Source: Armatimonadota bacterium
GTDB lineage: Bacteria; Bacteroidota; Ignavibacteria; OLB7
Direction: 5' to 3'
Length of the DNA stretch: 54,292 nucleotides
Assembly: GCA_020850315.1 (NCBI GenBank)
Contig: JADZEY010000020.1
Location: 85,618 to 139,909, forward strand
Shown here: positions 26,832 to 36,152 of the stretch, piece by piece
How the letters are laid out: each line of letters begins with the position of its first letter
Numbering within the stretch: the stretch's first letter is position 1
Made by a program: the position numbers and the translations under genes
The notes under the pieces: generated by a model
Told to the model about the DNA's origin: nothing
Database searches by the model: none
The model's input: only the letters and a program-made list of their open reading frames with translations

Positions 26832-29621
26832 TCAACAACGGGAAGCTGAAAGCTCGGTATGAGCGCAGAGGAGTTTTGCGCTCATGTCCATCGGCTTGCG
26901 CAACTGCCCTGATAACGGGATTGCCGAGGAATCAATGGCAATCTCGCGAACGCGAACAAGGTTGTAGCCGTTGGTGTCGGGATGCTGGAGATTCAGTTGG
27001 AGGTTGATGGTGCGGGTGTCGGCCAGTGCGTCCATCTGCTGGCCACGAGCCGAGCTGGCGGAGATGCTATCGGGCCGCGCAAACGAGCGGCGGTTGACGA
27101 CGTAGAGGTAGTTGGTGTCATTGGTGCGGTCGGCGGTGCCATCGGTGACGGTTTGGAAGAGACCCAGCTCAACGAAGGTGCGCTCCGGTGCATCCAGCAA
27201 GCCGCCCGGCTTGCGGCTGGTGACTTTCGTGACGATCTCGTTCGAAGGCAACGGACGGAAGAGAGTATCGCGGGTAAGGTTGGGATTGCGAACGGTGTGG
27301 TGGATGCTGAAAGCGTCGCGCCATTTGAGCTTCATGAGCGTTGGGCCGATGATTTTCAGCCACCGAGTGATGCCGCGAATGGCCCCCGTTCGGTCGCCCC
27401 AACCGACGTAGAAATTTGGGATGGTGATGGAATCCCTTGGGGTAGCATATTTATCATAGAGCTTGTAATTCAGAGTATTCTGATAATTGTCCTGCCAGTA
27501 ATATCCTTGTGAGCCGGAGCAACAGTCATACTCGCTGTTGCTAACCCAATGGCCTAAGCTGTTGGTATCCAAGACATGGGGGACACTCCCTAAATACCAC
27601 CACAGCACTCCTTTGGCTCCGTATGCCAAAGCGCAGTTGGTCAACGCCCATAGTTCAGTTCCTTCAGGAATATGGCTGAAGAGGGTGTCGTACTTGGCTG
27701 CGCCGCTGGTTGCGCTATCGCGAATTGAAAGAGCAAAAGTGGTACCAAGTACCGGAATGTTGCGCACACCTTGCTCGCGGGCAATTACTGCCGATTCCCC
27801 CAGCTTATCCATCAACCCCGGAACAGCGTCATAGGGATAGGCATACAACGGGCTGGTGCCGGGGGAGTAGTGTCCCAAAAACGTTCGCTGCCATGCAGTG
27901 TTGTAGCGTTCGACCCCAGCAGTCGTGAGTTCCAGAATAGGCAGATGCCCCCGTCCGCCGTTGTGTTCAATAATGCTGGGGATCTGATGAACATCGGTCT
28001 CGAAGATGTGCTGCGGGGAGATATGGCTGCCATCAACCCAGTAGCTTCCAAATCGCTTGACGGTATCTCGGGGATCGTTGATGTAGAGATAAACACTGGA
28101 TTGGCGATTACCACCAAGTTTGGTGAAGTTTGCGTTGCCAAGATCGAACGAGTATAACCGCACGCTATCGCCTTCTTGCAGTGGTTGGCTCTGGGCTGCG
28201 CGAACCTTCGCAAGGTTGAAGCTATCGGCCACCAATTTCTGCATCGCTGCAAAGCCACCGTATTCGTTCGGATACTGCTCTTCGCCACCTTGCAGGGCAA
28301 TGATATTCTGGCGGAATGCTTCCACTGGTAGGTCAGCGATGTTATCGTCATAGGCAACTTCTTGTCCATAAAAGAGTTTTTTCAGATAGTTCATCAGGTT
28401 CTGGGTTCGCCAATCGCGGCATCGCTTCTCGGTGCCAAGTGCCAGCTGTGCTGCCGAGTCGCGAATGGCAACCGAGCGGATGGCGATATCTTCATCCACA
28501 CCCAGCCAATGCACGCGAATATCGAATCGGCGCGAGGTGCTGATGGGATGATCGGGCCCTGGGGTCTTCCCATCGGAATACCACCGGAGGTTCACCGGAA
28601 ACGCTGCTTCTTTGTAGGCATTCCAAGCAAGGTTGGTATCTATCAAATCGCGTTTGCGGACATAGAAGGATCGGCAGAGACGTTCGGTGTTGGCAGTAAT
28701 GGTGTGCGGGGTAAGGGTGCTGTCGTACCAGAGGGTTTGCGCACCGAAAATATCGTAGTACTTCGGCAGGTCGTGGATGATGTCTATCCGCAGTAATGCT
28801 GAATCGTTGCTAACAGCATTATTTGGCGCAGAAGTAAGATGCCCAGTCAGAACGATGTAGTGGATGGTATCGCCTGCACCACCGTTCGGGCCGATCAAGT
28901 GGTTTTGGTTTGGCTGGATAATGCCCGTGAGGTTCTGAACGCTATCCTGAAAATCTACCAGAGGCATACTGTAGGGTGCCGAGCGATAGACTTGGCGGAC
29001 CGAATCGTAACCATAGACCACCCCCCACAAGATCGAATCGTTCGCCGCCGTGTTGCTGGTGGTGTATAATTCTTCTTGGACAAATTCGCTGGGACGATCT
29101 GGAAAGGGGTTGTTATAGTTCAGCGTTCCTGTATCCCCTCCTTGCCGATGCAAGAACTTGCAGGCATACAACGATGACTGCACCGAATCGAACGGATAGA
29201 ACTCGATGGCTTGCCCCCAACCGATGTTGTGCACAATATCCATCGTTATCGCTATTCGATCGCTTGCTTGGCGAAGCGTGTCGTTGTAGAATAATCGAAA
29301 ATCATCATACTCATCGTTGGGGATACTGATATGAACAATCGGCAGCCCCATGAAATGCGAGTGTTTCCACAGGTCATCGTAGAATGATGCTGAAGAACCG
29401 CCCAATGCCGACAGAGGTCCCCATTTCTGGAAGAACCCTGAGAGATAGAACTCATTGTTCCCCACACCATAGATTGTTCGGAGTGGTGGTGTGGTGGTAT
29501 CCAGCGAGCGGAGGAACTGGGCATAGCACTGGCTTCCGGCCAGAACCAACAACAAGAGTGTGGTGAAGAGCATTGTCGGACGGAATCGCCGACTGATCGA
29601 AGAAGCAGTGAACGTGGTCAT
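26832..29621 (-). CDS. Large secreted protein, T9SS cargo truncated by in-frame TGA
   Basis: 929 residues up to the TGA, or about 1,042 if the stop were read through. A good ribosome site (GGAGAATTACC before the ATG at 29621) and a signal peptide (hydrophobic core MLFTTLLLLVLAGSQ, cleavage near CYAQ|F) are clear. The body has aromatic-rich strands and helices, for example LWALTNCALAYGAKGVLWWYLGS, that could be a TIM-barrel glycosidase-like core, but I cannot assign a family. The last residues before the stop (LLCAHTELSASRC) run straight into the T9SS domain downstream in the same frame. It follows the FG-GAP gene by 68 bp and may be cotranscribed. It is probably a recently broken gene, or an assembly error. 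Confidence 0.75.
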   Translation of the reverse strand: MTTFTASSISRRFRPTMLFTTLLLLVLAGSQCYAQFLRSLDTTTPPLRTIYGVGNNEFYLSGFFQKWGPLSALGGSSASFYDDLWKHSHFMGLPIVHISIPNDEYDDFRLFYNDTLRQASDRIAITMDIVHNIGWGQAIEFYPFDSVQSSLYACKFLHRQGGDTGTLNYNNPFPDRPSEFVQEELYTTSNTAANDSILWGVVYGYDSVRQVYRSAPYSMPLVDFQDSVQNLTGIIQPNQNHLIGPNGGAGDTIHYIVLTGHLTSAPNNAVSNDSALLRIDIIHDLPKYYDIFGAQTLWYDSTLTPHTITANTERLCRSFYVRKRDLIDTNLAWNAYKEAAFPVNLRWYSDGKTPGPDHPISTSRRFDIRVHWLGVDEDIAIRSVAIRDSAAQLALGTEKRCRDWRTQNLMNYLKKLFYGQEVAYDDNIADLPVEAFRQNIIALQGGEEQYPNEYGGFAAMQKLVADSFNLAKVRAAQSQPLQEGDSVRLYSFDLGNANFTKLGGNRQSSVYLYINDPRDTVKRFGSYWVDGSHISPQHIFETDVHQIPSIIEHNGGRGHLPILELTTAGVERYNTAWQRTFLGHYSPGTSPLYAYPYDAVPGLMDKLGESAVIAREQGVRNIPVLGTTFALSIRDSATSGAAKYDTLFSHIPEGTELWALTNCALAYGAKGVLWWYLGSVPHVLDTNSLGHWVSNSEYDCCSGSQGYYWQDNYQNTLNYKLYDKYATPRDSITIPNFYVGWGDRTGAIRGITRWLKIIGPTLMKLKWRDAFSIHHTVRNPNLTRDTLFRPLPSNEIVTKVTSRKPGGLLDAPERTFVELGLFQTVTDGTADRTNDTNYLYVVNRRSFARPDSISASSARGQQMDALADTRTINLQLNLQHPDTNGYNLVRVREIAIDSSAIPLSGQLRKPMDMSAKLLCAHTELSASRC

Positions 29622-29651
29622 GGTAATTCTCCATGATTGGTTATGGAAGAT

Positions 29652-29669
29652 GCCACCGCCAACGGTGGC
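29652..29669. terminator. Small hairpin between the two T9SS cargo genes
   Basis: GCCACCG and CGGTGGC pair around CCAA within the 68-bp gap between the FG-GAP gene and the large secreted protein. It lacks a U-run and could be an attenuator or an mRNA-stability hairpin. Confidence 0.4.
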
Positions 29670-29689
29670 GTGGATTGATCGTTGTCGCG

Positions 29690-31351
29690 TTAGTGCTGAA
29701 CAAGAATTTGTGTGCTGGCAATCACTTTGCCTGAACGGTCGTAGGCCGTCAGCAGGTAAGTTCCCGAAGCAACACCCAGGGTTGGCCATCGTGCCGAGCC
29801 GAGTTCCGGTCGTAGCTCGGTTTCAGTAATCAGTTTCCCAGCCATGTCGTGAATCGCAAGTCGAGCAGGCATGGCTGAGAGGTTGCCGCGCCAAGCGATG
29901 TTGAGTTCGGTAGTTGCCGGGTTTGGCCAGAGGTAGAGTCCGCGTTGGTGGTCAGCCATCGGCTCGGTGCGGACACCAACGGTGGGTTGATCTAACGGGA
30001 TGTATGGGCCGCCGGCAAGGATGACGGCAATGCCGGAGTTATTCCCCGGCCAATCAAACGCACTGCTTACCATGTCCTCCCAGCCGTCCCCGTTGCAATC
30101 AAGGATTCCTGTTACTCCTTCTACTGATCCCCCTGACAATCCATCTAACGATGAAGCATAGAATGCATCATAGGCACCGTTGGGTCCGATCTGACTGCCA
30201 GAAAGTAGTGTCATCAACGTATTCTTACTTTCACTTGATTGTAATCGCAGCATTGCCACATGGCGCAGACTATCGTTGAAATATCCTGTTGTTTTGACGG
30301 TATAGTATTCTTGGTTAGGAAACACCCGATCAGCATCCTCTAATCGGAAACTACGATCACGAGCGGATTTTCCTGATCGCGACAGGTACACGTATGCCCC
30401 TCTTGAAGACTGAATGCCTGATGTTCCAGCAATATCTGGGATCTGATCTCCATCGAAATCCATTATGGATGGTCGGAAATTGATACCAATATCTGTTGTC
30501 AAAGTAATCTCGCGGTCTGGCGTGGTCCAGGTCCAGGGAGAGGTCTCGGTACCGAACCACATCTTGAGTTTGTAGCCATCGGCGTATTGGCCAATCGTCA
30601 CCATATCCAAACGCTGGTCGCCGTCAAGGTCAACCACCTGGGCGGTGTAGGGTTGTTCACTCACTGTCGGTTCAACATCTCTAAGAATTTTCGTTGGAGT
30701 ATCGGCTTGAAACCCTTTACCACCCTGATAAAACCATACTTCTGGTGTTCGATCTGCCTTCCCGTTGCGGCGGTAGTATGCACCTGCTACCATCACTTCA
30801 TCGCCAACTTGGCCATCAAAATTTCCAGCAGCAACAACCGATGGATTAAAGATGATTGACTGGGAACGACTATACGGATCAATAATAGCGATTGGAGTAT
30901 CGGCAAGCGTCGTCCCAGTGCTTTCAAACAAACGTAGTTGCGTTGACCGAGAAGCACCATTGTTGATCTGAATAAATGTTCCTACTCCCACCAGATTACG
31001 ACCATCTCCATACACATCTGCCACGATTGGCGAGGTGATGGCACTACCTGCTTTGTACACCCAGATCGGTTGAGTAGATGGTGATAGTGTTGCTCCTAAG
31101 TACACTCTCCACTCGGCTGCCCTACCAAAATGCACGGCGAAATCGGTGATAGAGTCACCGTTAATATCCCCCACCGAACCGCAGCCATCGCCAACATAAT
31201 CCCCATCGCTGCCAGTCACCGTCCAGATGCGTTTGAGAAGCACCGCATCGGGGTTTTGGGTGATAGGTTCGATAATCGGTTGGGCGTGGAGGGTGGTGCT
31301 TGGTGTGGCAAGCAGAAGGAGGAGCAACAACAGAGAAGTCTTCATGGTCAT
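29690..31351 (-). CDS. FG-GAP/VCBS repeat protein with T9SS sorting domain
   Basis: A 553-residue exported surface protein. The signal peptide is MKTSLLLLLLLLATPSTTLHAQ. The body is a beta-propeller with calcium-loop repeats: GDINGDSITDF, VVDLDGDQRLDMV, IMDFDGDQIPDIAG and ILDCNGDGWEDMVS. The C-terminal T9SS domain contains LYLWPNPATTELNIAW, HDMAGKLI and SGTYLLTAYDRSGKVI. Such proteins are usually anchored on, or released from, the cell surface for adhesion or polymer binding. The start may be at Met1 or Met3. It is divergent from the VioB-like gene; the 258-bp gap between them holds element copy c. Confidence 0.88.
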   Translation of the reverse strand: MTMKTSLLLLLLLLATPSTTLHAQPIIEPITQNPDAVLLKRIWTVTGSDGDYVGDGCGSVGDINGDSITDFAVHFGRAAEWRVYLGATLSPSTQPIWVYKAGSAITSPIVADVYGDGRNLVGVGTFIQINNGASRSTQLRLFESTGTTLADTPIAIIDPYSRSQSIIFNPSVVAAGNFDGQVGDEVMVAGAYYRRNGKADRTPEVWFYQGGKGFQADTPTKILRDVEPTVSEQPYTAQVVDLDGDQRLDMVTIGQYADGYKLKMWFGTETSPWTWTTPDREITLTTDIGINFRPSIMDFDGDQIPDIAGTSGIQSSRGAYVYLSRSGKSARDRSFRLEDADRVFPNQEYYTVKTTGYFNDSLRHVAMLRLQSSESKNTLMTLLSGSQIGPNGAYDAFYASSLDGLSGGSVEGVTGILDCNGDGWEDMVSSAFDWPGNNSGIAVILAGGPYIPLDQPTVGVRTEPMADHQRGLYLWPNPATTELNIAWRGNLSAMPARLAIHDMAGKLITETELRPELGSARWPTLGVASGTYLLTAYDRSGKVIASTQILVQH

Positions 31352-31517
31352 TCGTTTTTCTTCAATGGTTCAGCATTCATACAACCTGAGCACCAACGTA
31401 ATGATACGACAACGATACTGGCAAATGTTCTCACCCACTGGCCACTTTTTTTTCAAGCTCCGCAAGCTATCGGCCGCCATCTTCCGCATCGTAGCATAGA
31501 CCCCATACTCCGAACTG

Positions 31518-31547
31518 CTTCGTAATCTCAATTCTTGTGAGTATAAT
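31518..31547 (+). promoter_or_regulatory. TTCGCA-N17-TATAAT element, copy c (likely promoter of the VioB-like gene)
   Basis: CTTCGTAATCTCAATTCTTG then TGAGTATAAT: TTCGTA, 17 bases, TATAAT. The -10 ends 62 bp before the GTG start at 31610, a normal promoter distance. A TACTC at 31507 mirrors the GAGTA, as in copy b. The rest of the divergent gap 31352-31609 shows nothing else. Confidence 0.55.
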
Positions 31548-31609
31548 AACCACGGGAAGCGCGAGGGGCCGGACAATACACAACAGTTCCCAACAACGGA
31601 AGGTGCATC

Positions 31610-33439
31610 GTGAGTTACCTTGATGTTCCGCGAATCCATTTCATTGGGCGGTTTTATGCCGACCCATCAACGGTCAACAACGACCCCACCCACTACCAGC
31701 CCGATGTCACCGATCCTGCCCCGTGGCAGGACCCCGCCGGGCTCCACTGGTTCCGCATCCTTGATTGCAACGTCACCTCGGTGGAAGGTGGCTCCGCTTC
31801 CGACCCGTTGGTTGGCGCGGCGGTGACAACCACGGACCTTCCCACCCCCGCAAAAATTGCCGACCTTGATGTCTATCAACAAGCGGTCCCCACCATCTTC
31901 GGGATGAAATTGCAGATCGCTCTGCCGGATGGAACTTCCTTCGTTGGCGATGTCCAGCCGGTCTCGCTGAACAGCCTGTGGTTCAATGCCGTGCTGCCGA
32001 TGCGTGGTTGGGATATGCAGTATGGTTGGGGGAGCTTCGGCGGCGACTCGAACGCTTGCGGAACCTACCAAACCGTGATGAGCGTGAAGGAGAGCGATTG
32101 GCCCACCACTGCCGGAGCGTTGCAAGCACTGAAGGAGAAAACGATGATGGTGGATGGAAACCTGCTGCTTGCCTTCCGCTTTGTGGTGGATGGCTACATC
32201 AATGTTCCGGGCAATCAGAATTACCGTTTCGGAAGAATTACCGGGGCGATTGGGCCGGTGGCCGCAAACCAGCCGGTCCAGGCCGTTGGGCCACGTTGGC
32301 TTGCGGGGCGGGCGGTTCCGCCAAACGCTAACTGGGATGTTCCATCGTTCTACGGGGCCTCCTTCAAGGTGGACCCCGACCGTAAGGTGATGGTGATTGA
32401 CATGGCCAACGGAATCTGCCGCGTGCTTCCCGGCGGCGACCCTGTTGACTTGGGGACGGTGAACGTCTGCGTTACCGCCAACGGAACCGAAACGGTGCTT
32501 GGCCAGATTGATTGCACCTCGTTTGCGTACTCCAACAGTTCTGGGATTGTGGAGCTTCCGTTAAGCGATGCCCAGCTTGCATCGGTTCAGTCCAACCCGA
32601 TCAGCATCACCACTTCCCGGGCTGATATTGGGCCGAATCCAATCTTCTCCGAGAACCCATCCGGCTGGTACGTTGCTGCCGATAATCGCGCACTCAGGAT
32701 GGCAGGCGTTCCCGGCACCACCGCCCAAACCGATGTCTATGTCACCCACTGGGGAAAGCCGGCCCCGAACATCCAACTTGAGTTGATGATCGAGCCGGTC
32801 TATGGCGCGACGCAGGGGGCAACCGTTCCGCCAACCAATCCGGGGGATACGCCGCAAGCGGTGAACGTCTTCCAGCCGCCAACAACGTATGCAACGCCAA
32901 CCGATGACAACGGGAAATCGGTGGTGGCCCTGCAGGTGATGCACGACCCCGGTTCGCGAACGCCACAGCTGGATGGCCAACTCTATTTCATCATCCCCTA
33001 CATCAGCGGAACAACCCCGCCCGACATCGTGAACCAGCCGCCAGCGCAGGAGCTGCAAATCTCCTGCGTGGCATGGGCCAACACTCCAATTCTGGAGCAG
33101 CCAACGTGGCAGGATATTCTGGCGATTATGGAGCCGTATGTGAAGCTCTATCCGGGGATGACCCGCAAAATTGATTTAAGCGTGGAGGACACCTTCAACC
33201 TGTTCGCCACCAACCCGCCGTGGATAGCGATGCACGAACCGCAGCCGCGCAATGGCATCTGCTCTGGTGCTATCGGCTTCTACATGACCCGCGACTTCAC
33301 CGACACCCGGTTTATGCCCGTCACCCGCGACCTTTCGCCGAACAAGTTCCAGACCGTCATCAACTACATTGCTAACCTTCAGAAATCAATGGGGTTCCTG
33401 CCATGCAAACCAGCAACCGAAGGGGGAGAGGCATCATGA
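31610..33439 (+). CDS. Stand-alone relative of the N-terminal half of VioB/RebD-type enzymes
   Basis: A 609-residue protein with no signal peptide. The start SYLDVPRIHFIGRFYADPST resembles the N terminus of VioB-type iminophenyl-pyruvate dimer synthases (…DFPRIHFRG…). Toward the C terminus, EPYVKLYPG, then FYMTRDFTDTRFMPVTRDLS and KFQTVINYI, resembles the end of the VioB N-terminal half. The ferritin-like catalytic domain that follows in VioB and RebD is missing. The GTG at 31610 is supported by GGAAGG 5-8 bp upstream. Its TGA overlaps the ATG of the next gene (ATGA), so the two are translationally coupled. The VioB comparison is from memory of the family; the function of a stand-alone N half is unknown. 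Confidence 0.6.
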   Translation: MSYLDVPRIHFIGRFYADPSTVNNDPTHYQPDVTDPAPWQDPAGLHWFRILDCNVTSVEGGSASDPLVGAAVTTTDLPTPAKIADLDVYQQAVPTIFGMKLQIALPDGTSFVGDVQPVSLNSLWFNAVLPMRGWDMQYGWGSFGGDSNACGTYQTVMSVKESDWPTTAGALQALKEKTMMVDGNLLLAFRFVVDGYINVPGNQNYRFGRITGAIGPVAANQPVQAVGPRWLAGRAVPPNANWDVPSFYGASFKVDPDRKVMVIDMANGICRVLPGGDPVDLGTVNVCVTANGTETVLGQIDCTSFAYSNSSGIVELPLSDAQLASVQSNPISITTSRADIGPNPIFSENPSGWYVAADNRALRMAGVPGTTAQTDVYVTHWGKPAPNIQLELMIEPVYGATQGATVPPTNPGDTPQAVNVFQPPTTYATPTDDNGKSVVALQVMHDPGSRTPQLDGQLYFIIPYISGTTPPDIVNQPPAQELQISCVAWANTPILEQPTWQDILAIMEPYVKLYPGMTRKIDLSVEDTFNLFATNPPWIAMHEPQPRNGICSGAIGFYMTRDFTDTRFMPVTRDLSPNKFQTVINYIANLQKSMGFLPCKPATEGGEAS

Positions 33440-35028
33440 AGAAGAATATCATCAAGAAGAGCGTTCACCATGCAGTGGCCGCTGCCGGGGCGTTGCTGTG
33501 GGGATCAGTGGTTGCGTTGCTGGTGGGGCCAACCCTTGCTGGATGCGGCGGGGAAAAAACTGGAACGGAGATCGAGCCAGCAATCGGTGCAGTAAAACCC
33601 GCAACCGACACGCCGCCAGCAACCGACACCATCCCCTACACGATTGAGTTTCTGCCGAAGCAGTTCGATGGCCCGCCGCTTCCGGCATTGCAGGGCTACC
33701 ATGCGTTCGTCAACCGGAGCGACGGGCGTTGGTTGGTGGTGGGGGGGCGCGGCCAGGGGCTGCATACGTTCATGCAAGCGCCGGCCACAAATTTTATTGA
33801 CTCACTTTCCAACCACTTCCTGTGGGTGATTGACCCAGCCACCGGAAAGTATTGGAACTTCGACGTAACGAAGCTCCCCGATGACCTTTCGGCTCCGCTC
33901 TCTTCCACCACTGCCCAAGCCTGCTACGACCCCGCTACTGACTTGGTCTATCTGGTTGGCGGCTACGGCTGGTTGGCCGATGGAAGCAACATGAAAACGT
34001 TCAACACCATCATCAGCTTCCCGTTGGGAAAAATGGTGGATGCGGTTGCGCAGCCGGCTCCCGACTCAGCGGCGATTCGCGGGCTAATGAAGTTTTCGCA
34101 GGATGATCGTTTTGCGGTTACGGGGGGTGAGTTGTTCCAGCTGGGGGGATCGTTCTACTTGGTGTTTGGGCAGATATTCAACGGGCAATATCGCGCGTTT
34201 GGCGGAAGCGATACCGGGTTCTACCAGCAATACACCAGCCAAGTTCGCCGCTTCACGCTGAACCCGGGGACGCTGAAAATTTTGAGCTACGGAGCCACCC
34301 CCGACAGCGCGTTCCACCGCCGCGACGGCAACATTATCGCCAGCATTGACCCCGCAACCGGGGCCGAGCGGATTGCCGCGTTTGGCGGGGTGTTCCAGCC
34401 CGGAATTATTGGTGGATACCAGCAGCCGGTGTACATCAATGCACAGGGGTTTGCGAAGGTGGATACCACGGTTGCGCAGCGGTTCAGTGCGTACGAGTGC
34501 CCGGTGATTCCGGTGTACGATAGCGCTGGCGGGGCAATCTATCACACCTTTTTTGGCGGCATCAGCCACTACTACTATCACCAAACCGACTCGCAGCGGG
34601 TAGTCTTTCATCTTGCCACGGGGCAGGGGAGGAACGATGGGTTGCCGTTCATCAGCGACATCTCGGTGTTCCGGCAGGGGAGCGATGGCAAGTATGGTGA
34701 GTATTTCCTTCCAACGGCCACGCCGGGGGATTCGTTGGTGGGGGCAAGCATTCCGTTCATTCCCGATATCAACAACTACAACAACGGAATCGCCTACCCG
34801 AACGGGGTGATTAAGCTGTGGGCCTTGCCAGCCGGGCAGCGAACGCGGGTCGGTTTCATCTACGGTGGCATCCTTGCCTACAACCCGCTGCCGGTTGTGC
34901 CAAACACCGGAACAAAAGCGGTGAACCACATCTACGAAGTCTATATCACCCCAAAACCGATGGGCGTTGTCACCGCTGCACTGGCAAAGGAGAGCACTTG
35001 GAACGATGCAAATCTGCGAAGGAAGTGA
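33436..35028 (+). CDS. Kelch/beta-propeller-like lipoprotein
   Basis: 530 residues. A basic start (MKKNIIKK), a hydrophobic core and the lipobox LAG|C (in TLAGCGGEK) mark it as a lipoprotein. The mature part is beta-rich with repeated VYLVGGYG-, AAFGGVF- and FFGGIS-type strands spaced like propeller blades, as in Kelch proteins. The ATG at 33436 has a GGGGGAGAGG ribosome site and overlaps the upstream stop by ATGA, which decides the start over 33403. Coupling to the VioB-like protein suggests that the two act together, one inside the cell and one on the membrane, but no activity can be named. Confidence 0.65.
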   Translation: MKKNIIKKSVHHAVAAAGALLWGSVVALLVGPTLAGCGGEKTGTEIEPAIGAVKPATDTPPATDTIPYTIEFLPKQFDGPPLPALQGYHAFVNRSDGRWLVVGGRGQGLHTFMQAPATNFIDSLSNHFLWVIDPATGKYWNFDVTKLPDDLSAPLSSTTAQACYDPATDLVYLVGGYGWLADGSNMKTFNTIISFPLGKMVDAVAQPAPDSAAIRGLMKFSQDDRFAVTGGELFQLGGSFYLVFGQIFNGQYRAFGGSDTGFYQQYTSQVRRFTLNPGTLKILSYGATPDSAFHRRDGNIIASIDPATGAERIAAFGGVFQPGIIGGYQQPVYINAQGFAKVDTTVAQRFSAYECPVIPVYDSAGGAIYHTFFGGISHYYYHQTDSQRVVFHLATGQGRNDGLPFISDISVFRQGSDGKYGEYFLPTATPGDSLVGASIPFIPDINNYNNGIAYPNGVIKLWALPAGQRTRVGFIYGGILAYNPLPVVPNTGTKAVNHIYEVYITPKPMGVVTAALAKESTWNDANLRRK

Positions 35029-35064
35029 ATCGTGGATGAAGGAAGTGAGAATCGCGGATTGAAC

Positions 35065-35114
35065 GGATTACGCGGATTGAGCGGAGCAAAGGTTCCGTGG
35101 AATCAGCGTAATCC
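35065..35114. repeat. GGATTACGCGGATT inverted repeat
   Basis: GGATTACGCGGATT (35065-35078) pairs with AATCAGCGTAATCC (35101-35114) at 13 of 14 positions, after a partial direct copy (CGCGGATTGAACGG) just upstream. It probably acts as terminator of the lipoprotein transcript and resembles a dispersed repeat. Confidence 0.55.
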
Positions 35115-35182
35115 GCGCAACTGCTGCACCACAACAATCATTCTTCGGTAATTCAACACACCACACCGCAGCCAACCGTTAC

Positions 35183-35220
35183 GAAAAGTCCAACATGCCC
35201 AACCACTGCCGGACTTTTTC
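35183..35220 (+). terminator. Hairpin with U-rich tail before pyrH
   Basis: GAAAAGTCC and GGACTTTTTC pair across 19 bases and are followed by TTACTTTT. It lies 66 bp before pyrH and separates it from the lipoprotein operon. Confidence 0.45.
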
Positions 35221-35285
35221 TTACTTTTGGCCGCCCCAAATCGGCGGCTGGCCCTTACCGAACCCAAATCATACTGGCGCACTGC

Positions 35286-36011
35286 ATGGAACAACCACAC
35301 TACAAACGCATCCTGCTGAAACTGAGCGGCGAGGCACTGATGGGGGATGCTGGATACGGCATTGACCCACACATGCTGGAAACCTTTGCCAGCGAAGTGG
35401 AAACCATTTCCCAGCTTGGGGTGCAGATTGGCATTGTGATTGGCGGGGGAAATATCTACCGGGGAATCCAGGCCGCAGCCGAGGGAATCCACAAAGTGAC
35501 GGGGGATCACATGGGGATGCTGGCCACGGTCATCAACGCGCTGGCAATGCAAAGCGCGCTGGAAAATCGGGAGATCAAAACCCGATTGCAGACAGCCATT
35601 GTGATGGAGCAAATTGCTGAACCTTTCATCCGCCGCCGTGCCGTGCGCCACTTGGAGAAAGGGCGCGTGGTAATCTTTGGCGCAGGAACCGGCAACCCCT
35701 ACTTCACTACCGATACCGCCGCCGCGCTTCGTGCCATTGAAATCGAGGCCGACGCGCTGATTATGGGGAAAAACGGCGTGGATGGAATCTACGATGCCGA
35801 CCCCCGAACCAACCCCAACGCCCAACGCTACGACCGCGTCACGTACCGTGAAGTCCACGAGCGGAATCTGCGGGTGATGGATCTAACAGCCATCACCCTC
35901 TGCCAGGAAAACCGCTTGCCTATCATCGTTTTTAACATGAGCCAGCCGGGCAATTTGAAACGGCTTCTGATGGGGGAACATATCGGGACAGCGGTGACAG
36001 CCGAGGAGTAA
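35286..36011 (+). CDS. pyrH: Uridylate kinase (UMP kinase)
   Basis: The hexameric bacterial UMP kinase (amino-acid-kinase fold) phosphorylates UMP to UDP using ATP, the entry to pyrimidine nucleotide and nucleic-acid synthesis. At 241 residues it has the family length. Signature blocks: [59 protein letters not shown] and the C-terminal [11 protein letters not shown]. It is followed 141 bp later by frr, a gene order conserved in many bacteria. Activity is normally tuned by GTP and UTP. Confidence 0.96.
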   Translation: MEQPHYKRILLKLSGEALMGDAGYGIDPHMLETFASEVETISQLGVQIGIVIGGGNIYRGIQAAAEGIHKVTGDHMGMLATVINALAMQSALENREIKTRLQTAIVMEQIAEPFIRRRAVRHLEKGRVVIFGAGTGNPYFTTDTAAALRAIEIEADALIMGKNGVDGIYDADPRTNPNAQRYDRVTYREVHERNLRVMDLTAITLCQENRLPIIVFNMSQPGNLKRLLMGEHIGTAVTAEE

Positions 36012-36152
36012 CCACGCTGCATGCAGGCCAGCGGGCTATCGCACAGAACGCTGCCCTTGCAAGAATGCTTCTGCCCAAGCGGTGATCGGAAGCCAACAGC
36101 AATTCGAGCGACACACAACACCAACTGATAGAACCGAATTACCAGAACAGTT

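Noticed and set aside
26832-26834. TGA read as tryptophan (recoded genetic code) to rescue the T9SS cargo gene.
   Set aside because: TGA ends several intact genes in the window, so a recoded code is unlikely; a local mutation or sequencing error is simpler.
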